Notes under the pieces: generated by a model
What the model was told of the DNA's origin: nothing
Databases searched by the model: none
What the model saw: the letters and a program-made list of their open reading frames with translations, nothing else
Assembly (NCBI GenBank): GCA_030603505.1
Contig: JAUVXQ010000083.1
Location: forward strand, 1-6,098
Reading direction: 5' to 3'
Length of the DNA: 6,098 nt
From: Candidatus Heimdallarchaeota archaeon
GTDB taxonomy: Archaea > Asgardarchaeota > Heimdallarchaeia > Heimdallarchaeales > Heimdallarchaeaceae
Shown: positions 1 to 5,026 of the stretch, one piece after another
Layout: each line of letters begins with the position of its first letter
Numbering within the stretch: position 1 is the first letter of the stretch
Position numbers and translations under genes: made by a program

Positions 1-283
1 CTTCTATTTCTTTATCTAGATCTACCTTCTCTTTTTGCAAGTCTTCAACTAATTTAGATAGATGATCTAATTCTGTTGTCAGTTCACGAACTTTTTCATC
101 TGATTGTGTTTGAGACATTTTTTCTTGAAGTTTTTCAAAAAGTTTAATTCTACGCATTGCTAATTGAGGAGAAATATTTTCTTTTTTCATGAAATTAAGA
201 ATATACTCTAAATCGTGGGGTTGAATGCTGTACTTCTTAAGAAGTTCTTCTATGGAAATGTCCCTTTCACTCATAACCTTCAT
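1..283 (-). CDS. Partial coiled-coil protein, N-terminal part only
   Basis: This is an open frame of 94 codons that starts at ATG 283 and is still open at the left edge, so the C-terminus is missing. Residues 5-56 are charged and probably helical (SERDISIEELLKKY near the start). From about residue 62 a heptad pattern appears, with V65, L68, L72, L75, V79, L82, L89 and I93 spaced by alternating 3 and 4, rich in Glu and Lys; this is a clear coiled coil. A second in-frame ATG at 274 gives MSERD and is an alternative start. ATG 283 is preferred because a TATA-like box lies about 26 bases upstream, which suits a leaderless mRNA, and there is no Shine-Dalgarno sequence. It is divergent from the membrane protein gene to its right. 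I do not recognise the family. The first 55 residues could be a small helical domain, but no function can be given. Confidence 0.8.
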   Translation of the reverse strand, partial: MKVMSERDISIEELLKKYSIQPHDLEYILNFMKKENISPQLAMRRIKLFEKLQEKMSQTQSDEKVRELTTELDHLSKLVEDLQKEKVDLDKEIE

Positions 284-305
284 TTAAATCATACTAAGAT
301 TTAAC

Positions 306-313
306 TTAATAAA
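306..313 (-). promoter_or_regulatory. TATA-like box of the left-edge coiled-coil gene
   Basis: On the minus strand this reads TTTATTAA. Its centre is 26-27 bases upstream of ATG 283, the usual archaeal distance from TATA box to transcription start, so the mRNA would begin at or next to the start codon. The reverse reading, TTAATAAA, could also serve the divergent plus-strand gene. The assignment rests on position and composition only. Confidence 0.45.
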
Positions 314-341
314 GTTTAGTTGTTGGCGGGGAAAGGAAACG

Positions 342-350
342 TTTTTTTAT
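342..350 (+). promoter_or_regulatory. Possible TATA box (with purine-rich BRE) of the membrane protein gene
   Basis: A purine-rich stretch (GGGGAAAGGAAAC, 328-340) is followed by a T-rich TTTTTTTAT. This resembles an archaeal BRE plus TATA element. A start of transcription about 26 bases downstream would fall near 372, just at the AAGGTGA ribosome-binding sequence. That would rule out ATG 355 as the start codon and favour ATG 382. The TATA match is loose. Confidence 0.35.
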
Positions 351-370
351 CTGGATGGCCTTTTTTTTCC

Positions 371-377
371 AAGGTGA
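371..377 (+). promoter_or_regulatory. Ribosome binding site AAGGTGA that decides the start at 382
   Basis: AAGGTGA matches the archaeal anti-Shine-Dalgarno complement (GGAGGTGAT) and ends four bases before ATG 382. The upstream ATG 355 has only a purine run about 16 bases away. This is the best Shine-Dalgarno match I noticed among the gene starts in the window. Confidence 0.6.
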
Positions 378-381
378 GTTG

Positions 382-1407
382 ATGGTTGAGCTTAAAGGAT
401 TGATGGTAAATAGACTAATTGTTTTACTTCAAATTTTCATATTTCCAGCATACTTCTATGTTTGGATGAATATAGAACCGATGAAAAGTGTAACTCTAGA
501 TGGTTTCTTTTTCTGGGGAACCAATCCTTTATCAGGGACACCAGAAGCAGTTATATTACGAGGTATAGCTCCACTAATTTTTGCACTACCATTTTCACTT
601 GTTTCTTTGGTTAAAGCAACACGAGTCGCTAGTTCATACGAGCTCATGTGGAGGGCTTTAGGAAAAGTAAGAATCGATACAAAAATCTTTTACATGGTTA
701 ATGCGATTTTCTGTTTGTTCTTCTTAATATTGCCATTTGGTGCTCCTTTAATATCTGTGTTTGGAGCGTTTTTTGCAGTCAAACTAATATTATATGCATT
801 TGGAGTCAAAAAGAATGTACCTACTATTTTAGTTGTCATCCCAGGATTATTTCTAGCTGCCATCCCTTTGATGATAACAATTGCTTTCTTTGCTGAGTAT
901 TCACAGGTGTTTGTACCAATTTGGAGCCTATGGACAGGTTACGCGCCAATTTTCTATGGAGTGGTTTTATGCTTAGCTTGCGCGATTGCTATAGGTAATT
1001 TTCTGATGCTTCTTAGAGAGGGAGCCTCACAAGTATCCTATAAGAAGGAAATTGCTGATAGAATTGGTTTAATTATTAAGTTGTTCTTGTTTGGAGGAAT
1101 CTTAGCACTCTTTGCTTTTGTTGATAAATGGTCATTGAATGGTCTTTCAATATTCATTATCAATATTATAGCTGTTGCACTAAGTGTATTCGAAACATTT
1201 GTGCGCTGGAGAAAGCAAATGATGAAAGAAACAGGTTCAGGTGGAAGAATAATGGTTATTCTCTTCATTGCTGTAAACTTCTTTGTTAAATATATGGCAA
1301 GACCTGAAATAGCAATCACAATAATTGTTGCATTGTCAGCTTGTATATTCTTTGCGCTCTTCATTGTAGCGTATAAATATGCTACAGATGAAACATTGTT
1401 TGAGTAA
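382..1407 (+). CDS. Uncharacterised multi-pass membrane protein (9-10 predicted membrane segments)
   Basis: The protein is 341 residues from ATG 382; an in-frame ATG at 355 would add nine residues. ATG 382 is preferred because AAGGTGA lies four bases upstream of it. Hydrophobic stretches cover most of the chain, at about residues 10-30, 62-78, 104-122, 123-140, 147-171, 188-210, 228-247, 255-273, 290-303 and 309-331. They are separated by short charged loops such as KKEIADR and RWRKQMMKETGSGGR. It has no soluble domain, no signal-peptide cleavage pattern and no P-loop, and I saw no transporter signature. I do not recognise the family; it could be a small transporter, a channel-like protein or a membrane scaffold. 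The gene stands alone between a divergent neighbour and the ATPase promoter region. It probably has its own transcript. Confidence 0.85.
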   Translation: MVELKGLMVNRLIVLLQIFIFPAYFYVWMNIEPMKSVTLDGFFFWGTNPLSGTPEAVILRGIAPLIFALPFSLVSLVKATRVASSYELMWRALGKVRIDTKIFYMVNAIFCLFFLILPFGAPLISVFGAFFAVKLILYAFGVKKNVPTILVVIPGLFLAAIPLMITIAFFAEYSQVFVPIWSLWTGYAPIFYGVVLCLACAIAIGNFLMLLREGASQVSYKKEIADRIGLIIKLFLFGGILALFAFVDKWSLNGLSIFIINIIAVALSVFETFVRWRKQMMKETGSGGRIMVILFIAVNFFVKYMARPEIAITIIVALSACIFFALFIVAYKYATDETLFE

Positions 1408-1422
1408 TTACTCGTTGAATTA

Positions 1423-1443
1423 AGGAATTAATAATTAATTCCT
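1423..1443. repeat. Perfect 10-bp inverted repeat between the membrane protein and ATPase genes
   Basis: AGGAATTAAT and ATTAATTCCT are exact reverse complements separated by a single A at 1433. The repeat begins 16 bases after the TAA of the membrane protein gene and ends nine bases before the TATA box of the next gene. With a one-base centre it cannot form a normal RNA loop without opening inner pairs, so a protein-binding operator seems more likely than a hairpin terminator. A T5 run at 1452-1456 does follow it, so a terminator role is not excluded. Confidence 0.6.
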
Positions 1444-1451
1444 AACCAAAA

Positions 1452-1460
1452 TTTTTATAT
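1452..1460 (+). promoter_or_regulatory. TATA box of the ATPase subunit E transcript
   Basis: TTTTTATAT preceded by CCAAAA fits an archaeal BRE/TATA element. The predicted transcription start near 1482 gives a leader of about 30 bases. The leader holds a run of seven C (1487-1493) and a purine run GAGAGGG (1500-1506), which ends five bases before ATG 1512 and probably serves as the ribosome binding site. Confidence 0.55.
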
Positions 1461-1511
1461 GCCGACTTATGAAGTCCTTATTAATTCCCCCCCAGCTTTG
1501 AGAGGGTTCCA

Positions 1512-2144
1512 ATGAGCAGCAAACATAATGATACAGAAATAACTATAAAGATTGAAGAAAATACTGAGAAGATAATAAAGGAAATCTTAGCTGATCAGAA
1601 AAAAACAATTGCTTCTGTCAACAAAGAAACAGAAGGAAAGATCAAAGCAATTCAAGAAAAGATTGTAGAAGAAGCAAAAATCAGAGCTGATTCTGAATTT
1701 TCAAAAAAGAAAGCAAAGAAAGAGCTTGAGCTTAAACTTCAAATTACAAAACATAGAGATGATTTGGTCTATGGTCTCATAGAAAAAGCAAAAAAGAAAA
1801 TAACTGCTTTCACAGGTACCAAAGAGTATGAGAAAAGTCTAGAAAAATTGGTTTTAGAAGCTGTTTTAACTCTTAAACAACCTGAAATTACTGTTTTATG
1901 TAGAAAGGAAGACAAAGATATATTCTCTAAACAGTTTTTTGACAATGTTTCTAAACAAATCACAAACAAAGAACTTAAAGTGAAATTTAACCTGTCAAAA
2001 GATTTCATCAAATCAATCGGTGGAATAAAGATAGAGTCCACTGATGGAAAAATCAGCATTAACAATACTTATGAGAAGAGAATTGAAAGGTCATTAGATG
2101 GGTTAAAAAGAGAACTCTCAATATTACTCACACAAGAAAGTTGA
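1512..2144 (+). CDS. atpE: A/V-type ATP synthase subunit E (peripheral stalk)
   Basis: This 210-residue protein is subunit E of the archaeal A-type (V-type) ATP synthase, which with its partner stalk subunit forms the peripheral stator joining the catalytic head to the membrane part. Residues 10-95 are a long Lys/Glu-rich helix with very few helix breakers. Residues 96-210 are the globular C-terminal domain. The family signature is near the end: SIGGIKIESTDGKISINN, followed by TYEKRIERSLDGL, matches the GG-(V/I)-x-(V/I)-x-S-x-DGKI-x-x-(D/N)NT-x-E-x-R-x-(E/R)R pattern. Length is close to that of archaeal homologues (about 185-210). It starts at ATG 1512 with GAGAGGG five bases upstream. In most archaea this gene lies in a cluster with subunits such as C, F, A, B and D. 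Here none of these is visible; the next gene, five bases downstream, encodes a surface protein. Confidence 0.9.
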   Translation: MSSKHNDTEITIKIEENTEKIIKEILADQKKTIASVNKETEGKIKAIQEKIVEEAKIRADSEFSKKKAKKELELKLQITKHRDDLVYGLIEKAKKKITAFTGTKEYEKSLEKLVLEAVLTLKQPEITVLCRKEDKDIFSKQFFDNVSKQITNKELKVKFNLSKDFIKSIGGIKIESTDGKISINNTYEKRIERSLDGLKRELSILLTQES

Positions 2145-2149
2145 TATCT

Positions 2150-2746
2150 ATGAGCAAAAAAATCTGGGCAAAAACAAGTGTGTTTCTTTTATTGGCTATA
2201 TTTATGTTACATCCGTATTCAAACGTTGCTAGAGCACAATCAGATCAATATATTGGTGCGTTTAATGGCCGCATTTCTGAAACATATATTACTAGAAACA
2301 CTAGGGTTACAATTCAGGCAACTATTGTTAACTTTGGTGATTTAGAAATTGAAGTAATATCCTTCAATGTTGATTTTATTCATTTAGGTGGAAATGACAG
2401 ATTCAACATAACTTACAGTATAAATTATGATTTTGATCACAGAACTCTTGAACCTGGAGCTAGTTTAACAGGCACTCTTAGGGAAGAAATTACAAGTCCA
2501 GAAGCGGATTATAATGTATCAATATACTTCTTAGCACTTGATGTTTATCATCCACATGCAACCTTTGGACCTAGTGCTGTAAATTACATAGCTGCTGAAA
2601 ATATTACAGTATCTGTTGTTGATTTCGGCGGACCTTCAAACATAATTTTAGGTATTGGTCTAGCTTTTGCTGCCGGTGTAGGAATTGTTGTGATTGTAAT
2701 TATTTATGGTTGGTTAAAAGAAAAATTAACAAAGAGAAGATATTAA
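2150..2746 (+). CDS. Secreted, C-terminally anchored beta-rich surface protein
   Basis: The protein has 198 residues from ATG 2150; an in-frame TTG at 2141 overlapping the previous stop is less likely. It has three parts. Residues 1-29 are a Sec-type signal peptide (basic SKKIWAK, hydrophobic VFLLLAIFML, then NVARA with cleavage probable after A29). Residues 30-160 are rich in beta-branched and polar residues and look like one immunoglobulin-like or CARDB-like beta sandwich (RVTIQATIVNFGDLEIEV; a turn at LEPGASLTG). Residues 164-188 are a membrane helix, followed by a basic tail KEKLTKRRY that would remain in the cytoplasm. Three N-glycosylation sequons (N86, N122, N151) lie in the outer part. 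It is only five bases behind subunit E and so is probably co-transcribed. I do not recognise a specific family. The layout (signal, one Ig-like domain, one C-terminal helix, short basic tail) recalls the eukaryotic TRAP-beta subunit, but this is topology only. Confidence 0.85.
   Translation: MSKKIWAKTSVFLLLAIFMLHPYSNVARAQSDQYIGAFNGRISETYITRNTRVTIQATIVNFGDLEIEVISFNVDFIHLGGNDRFNITYSINYDFDHRTLEPGASLTGTLREEITSPEADYNVSIYFLALDVYHPHATFGPSAVNYIAAENITVSVVDFGGPSNIILGIGLAFAAGVGIVVIVIIYGWLKEKLTKRRY
2716..2725 (-). terminator. Possible oligo-T terminator for the methyltransferase/zinc-ribbon operon
   Basis: On the minus strand TTTTTCTTTT lies about 32-42 bases after the TAA of the zinc-ribbon gene. Archaeal RNA polymerase often stops at such T runs without a hairpin. 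It falls inside the end of the convergent surface-protein gene, so the two transcripts would overlap at their 3' ends. Confidence 0.3.
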
Positions 2747-2755
2747 CTGAGTTAA
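2743..2755. repeat. Small inverted repeat at the convergent gene junction
   Basis: TTAAC (2743-2747) and GTTAA (2751-2755) are inverted around a 3-base centre, exactly where the two convergent genes end (stop codons at 2744-2746 and 2760-2758). A weak bidirectional stop signal is possible, but a five-pair AT-rich stem is marginal. Confidence 0.25.
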
Positions 2756-2757
2756 AT

Positions 2758-3228
2758 TTAAGTTAGATTTAGCAACCAACTTTTAGGAAGGTAAACCAAA
2801 CCTTCTTTTATCATTTGTAAAAGAATTTTTTCTAGCTTGTTTAACCCAATATTAAATAAATCACAACTTCTGATCAAATCATCTAAAGTTCCTGAAACAT
2901 TCCCCTTTACCAGATGTAAAATAGTATCAGATAGCGATGCTGAAGGTATATCGGGGAGTTCAATTTGTTTTTGTACATAACTTTCAATTAAATTGGCAAT
3001 TAACTCAACATGGGAATCAGCAATAGAAAAAAATTTCTCTGCTAAGTCTGTATTTAGATTTCCAGCTTTAAGAAAAACATCACAGTCGTGAGACGATTTA
3101 TTACAAATTATTGCTTCTCCAGAAGTGTAAGTGATGATTTTACTACAGTTATTACAAAATCTGTGTCTGTAATTATCTGGAATTTCATTGATTGTCTCAC
3201 AATTGTTGCATCGAAAAAGAATTCTCAT
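2758..3228 (-). CDS. Zinc-ribbon protein with a probable C-terminal winged helix
   Basis: This is a 156-residue soluble protein. An N-terminal zinc ribbon is clear: C7-x2-C10 and C25-x2-C28 (RCNNCE, FCNNCS). Another Cys/His group follows (C42, H47, C49), which may or may not bind metal. Residues 60-92 look helical. Residues 101-153 read like a small winged helix (LDDLIRSCDLFNIGLNKLEK, then a wing at EGLVYLPKSWLL), similar in style to the C-terminal winged helices of MCM-type and other archaeal DNA-binding proteins. That last point is inference. Its ATG (3228) overlaps the TGA of the methyltransferase gene as ATGA, with GAGG ten bases upstream (3242-3239), so the two are translationally coupled. 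Nucleic-acid binding is likely, perhaps tRNA or DNA. I do not recognise a named family. Confidence 0.82.
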   Translation of the reverse strand: MRILFRCNNCETINEIPDNYRHRFCNNCSKIITYTSGEAIICNKSSHDCDVFLKAGNLNTDLAEKFFSIADSHVELIANLIESYVQKQIELPDIPSASLSDTILHLVKGNVSGTLDDLIRSCDLFNIGLNKLEKILLQMIKEGLVYLPKSWLLNLT

Positions 3229-4025
3229 TCATCTACTTCCTCAAACAATTTTCGTGCAAAGATCAAAAAACCAGTATGACCGATCATTCTGGTTTTAGGT
3301 CGGATAGCATGTGGTTTTAGTTGAATATCTCTACGTATCAATTCAAAAGCTTGTATGTCACCAAAACTGAATTCAAGAAATTTGGTAAATACTTTTTCAA
3401 TTTGATTATATGTTGGTAAGAAGACTGTAATTATTCCACCATATTTTAAGGAGTCAAAAGCATATGGAATTACTGTACAAGGGTCACCTAAATCTAGAAC
3501 TACGGCATCAACGTCCTTTTCATCAAAACCAGTTGAAACATCCTTAAGTTTCATAGAAACATATGATTCAACTCCAATTCGTGAAAGATTTTTCTTTGCT
3601 GTATTGAATGCATCTTCTCTGTTTTCATATGTGAAAACATGTCCAGCTGGACCAACATATGTTGCAAGAATTGATGTTAAAGCTCCGCTACCTGTACCTG
3701 CTTCAATAACTCGACTACCAGGTTTTATTCCCCCGTTTAATAAGATTGATCCTGCATCTTTTGTATATATTATCTGAGAACTGTGAGGGATTTGTTTAAG
3801 AAAATCACTAGGAATTGGGTTGTAGATAGTTAAACTGAATGATTTGTTGGTTGTTACTTTGATTCCAAATGGTTTTCCTATGATTTGATCAAAATCAAAA
3901 AAACCTTTATGGCAATGAAATTGTTGTCCACTAATTGCTTTAGCTAGCCATCTTTTCCTTTCATCTAGAACAATTAATACATCAGAGCCAGCAGTAATTT
4001 GATCATTTTCATTAGATGTTGCCAT
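3225..4025 (-). CDS. trmI: tRNA (adenine-N1)-methyltransferase TrmI, positions 57/58
   Basis: The protein uses S-adenosylmethionine to make 1-methyladenosine at position 58 (and often 57 in archaea) in the T loop of tRNA; family enzymes act as homotetramers. It has 266 residues from ATG 4025; an in-frame TTG at 4034 would add three. Residues 1-70 are the small N-terminal beta domain. The IIYTKDAGSILLNGGIKPGS segment (about 85-104) precedes motif I, VIEAGTGSGALT (106-117). The ribose-binding acid is E134 in FTYENRE. Motif IV is DLGDP (178-182), where relatives usually have DLP-x-P, DLM-x-P or similar, then Trp; here the residue after Pro is Cys. The family C-terminal signature RPKTRMIGHTGFL (242-254) is present. 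Length is normal. It is first gene of a two-gene unit with the zinc-ribbon protein (ATGA overlap). A TATA-like box 32 bases before ATG suggests a very short leader. Confidence 0.93.
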   Translation of the reverse strand: MATSNENDQITAGSDVLIVLDERKRWLAKAISGQQFHCHKGFFDFDQIIGKPFGIKVTTNKSFSLTIYNPIPSDFLKQIPHSSQIIYTKDAGSILLNGGIKPGSRVIEAGTGSGALTSILATYVGPAGHVFTYENREDAFNTAKKNLSRIGVESYVSMKLKDVSTGFDEKDVDAVVLDLGDPCTVIPYAFDSLKYGGIITVFLPTYNQIEKVFTKFLEFSFGDIQAFELIRRDIQLKPHAIRPKTRMIGHTGFLIFARKLFEEVDE

Positions 4026-4052
4026 AGAATTCAAGCAAAAAAAGGAATAAGA

Positions 4053-4061
4053 GAATAAAAA
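4053..4061 (-). promoter_or_regulatory. TATA-like box of the trmI/zinc-ribbon operon
   Basis: The minus strand reads TTTTTATTC, centred 32 bases before ATG 4025 in the gap after the SDR gene. Transcription would start near 4031, leaving a leader of about five bases. No Shine-Dalgarno sequence precedes the start codon, only TTGAATTCT, which agrees with a near-leaderless mRNA. Confidence 0.45.
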
Positions 4062-4085
4062 TTTATTTTTCTAGTAGAGAAACCT

Positions 4086-4898
4086 TCAGATCTTTTTTCC
4101 ATACATGTTATCGGTACTACTCCCGATTAATTTTATAGCTTGTTTCCTTGAAATAAGCCGTCGTATAAGGAAAGTAACAAGTTTGTTAGTTATACCAGGA
4201 ACGAAACTTGGTCTTTTCCCCAGTTTAGCAATAGCTTCTTGAGCTACTTTCATAGGATCCATTGGTTTAGGTACTAAAAAGCCTGGATCATCAGGTTCTG
4301 TAGCCATATAATTTGGAGTATTTGTAACTCCTGCTGCACAAGCCAAAACATCAATATTGTGAGCTCTTAGTTCATACCATAATCCCTCTGCTAAGACGAT
4401 ATTATAGGCTTTAGTTGCAGCATAATGAGCTGTTAATGGAGTACCTTGAAAGCCAGTCATTGAACTAATTAAGATGATTCCGCCCTTTTCTCTCTTCTTC
4501 ATCAGCTTTCCAAAGTGATCAATCAAAATTGCTGGTCCTCTGCAATTTATATTAATGGCTTTAAGATGTTCCTCCATATTAAAATCCAGAAATAATCCTA
4601 TAGGAACAATAGCAGCATTATAAACTAATGTGCCAATCTCTATATCCATTGTGTGTTCTTTCAGAATATTGAATGTAGAAGACTCTGCTAAATCTGCACT
4701 AATAATTCGAACTTCTACCCCATATGTTTTTTCTATTTCAACAGATAATTCTTCAAGTAATGGTTTTCTCCTTGCAACCAGAACAAGATTGATTCCTTTC
4801 ATTGCAAGCACTCTTGCAAAAGCCTCTCCGATTCCTTGAGATCCACCAGCAATCAGTGCCCAAGGACCGTATTTTTGTTTAAATTTCTCTTTTTTCAT
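4086..4898 (-). CDS. Short-chain dehydrogenase/reductase, probably NADPH-dependent
   Basis: This is a classical SDR of 270 residues from ATG 4898; an in-frame TTG at 4904 would add two. The Rossmann fold has the glycine motif AGGSQGIG (17-24), the second strand NLVLVARR with two arginines (43-44) that usually favour NADP(H), and D69 in SADLAE for the adenine ring. YNAA (93-96) replaces the common NNAG. The catalytic set is N118, S146 (ILISSMTG), Y159 and K163 (YAATK). The C-terminal part (NTPNYMATEPDDPGF, then basic VTFLIRRLISRKQ) forms the substrate side and may touch a membrane or lipid substrate. The ARR pattern and overall layout fit the COG0300 (DltE-like, 17-beta-HSD12-like) group, which acts on ketones or 3-oxoacyl and lipid substrates. 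The substrate cannot be told from sequence. It has its own TATA-like box and a poly-T stop in the gap before it. Confidence 0.9.
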   Translation of the reverse strand: MKKEKFKQKYGPWALIAGGSQGIGEAFARVLAMKGINLVLVARRKPLLEELSVEIEKTYGVEVRIISADLAESSTFNILKEHTMDIEIGTLVYNAAIVPIGLFLDFNMEEHLKAININCRGPAILIDHFGKLMKKREKGGIILISSMTGFQGTPLTAHYAATKAYNIVLAEGLWYELRAHNIDVLACAAGVTNTPNYMATEPDDPGFLVPKPMDPMKVAQEAIAKLGKRPSFVPGITNKLVTFLIRRLISRKQAIKLIGSSTDNMYGKKI

Positions 4899-4925
4899 GT
4901 TCAAAACTACTACTCATCAAGGTTC

Positions 4926-4934
4926 ATTATAAAA
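4926..4934 (-). promoter_or_regulatory. TATA-like box of the SDR gene
   Basis: The minus strand reads TTTTATAAT. Its centre is 32 bases before ATG 4898, the same spacing as at the trmI operon, and transcription would begin near 4904. No Shine-Dalgarno sequence is seen between them, so the transcript is probably almost leaderless. Confidence 0.5.
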
Positions 4935-5000
4935 TTAAGTATTGAAATTTTACATGGTTGTAATGCTATATTTCTAATATTGTGGAAAAAATTTGAGTAG

Positions 5001-5026
5001 AAAAAGGAGAAAAATGAAAAGAAAAA
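5001..5026 (-). terminator. Poly-T terminator after the COG2403 gene
   Basis: Directly after the TGA (5029-5027) the minus strand carries four T runs: T5 (5026-5022), T4 (5020-5017), T5 (5014-5010) and T5 (5005-5001), with a T6 further on at 4991-4986. Repeated oligo-T without a hairpin is the usual archaeal termination signal. It separates this gene from the SDR promoter downstream. Confidence 0.6.

Larger units (their letters stand above)
1417..1487. repeat. Four copies of GAATTAA / TTAATTC around the ATPase promoter
   Basis: Direct copies of GAATTAA lie at 1417-1423 and 1425-1431, and inverted copies (TTAATTC) at 1435-1441 and 1481-1487. Together they bracket the TATA box of the subunit E gene, with the last copy close to the expected transcription start. 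This is what an operator for a dimeric regulator could look like. The motif is pure AT apart from one G or C, so chance is a real alternative in this AT-rich DNA. Confidence 0.45.

Noticed and set aside
1038..1364. Minus-strand open frame of 108 codons inside the membrane protein gene
   Set aside because: It lies opposite a clear hydrophobic coding frame, has no start signal and no family features; it is a shadow frame. The same holds for the minus frame at 456-647.
1769..2065. Minus-strand open frame of 98 codons inside ATPase subunit E
   Set aside because: The opposite strand has the recognised subunit E signature; the minus frame resembles no protein and has no promoter.
3088..3279. Plus-strand open frame of 63 codons across the trmI/zinc-ribbon overlap
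   Set aside because: It is antisense to the zinc-ribbon cysteines and the ATGA junction, both of which are well supported.
4630..4839. Plus-strand open frame of 69 codons inside the SDR gene
   Set aside because: It is antisense to the SDR cofactor-binding region and has no signals of its own.
4899..5026. A small gene or RNA in the gap before the SDR gene
   Set aside because: The gap holds T runs and a TATA-like box only; I saw no structured RNA or convincing short frame.
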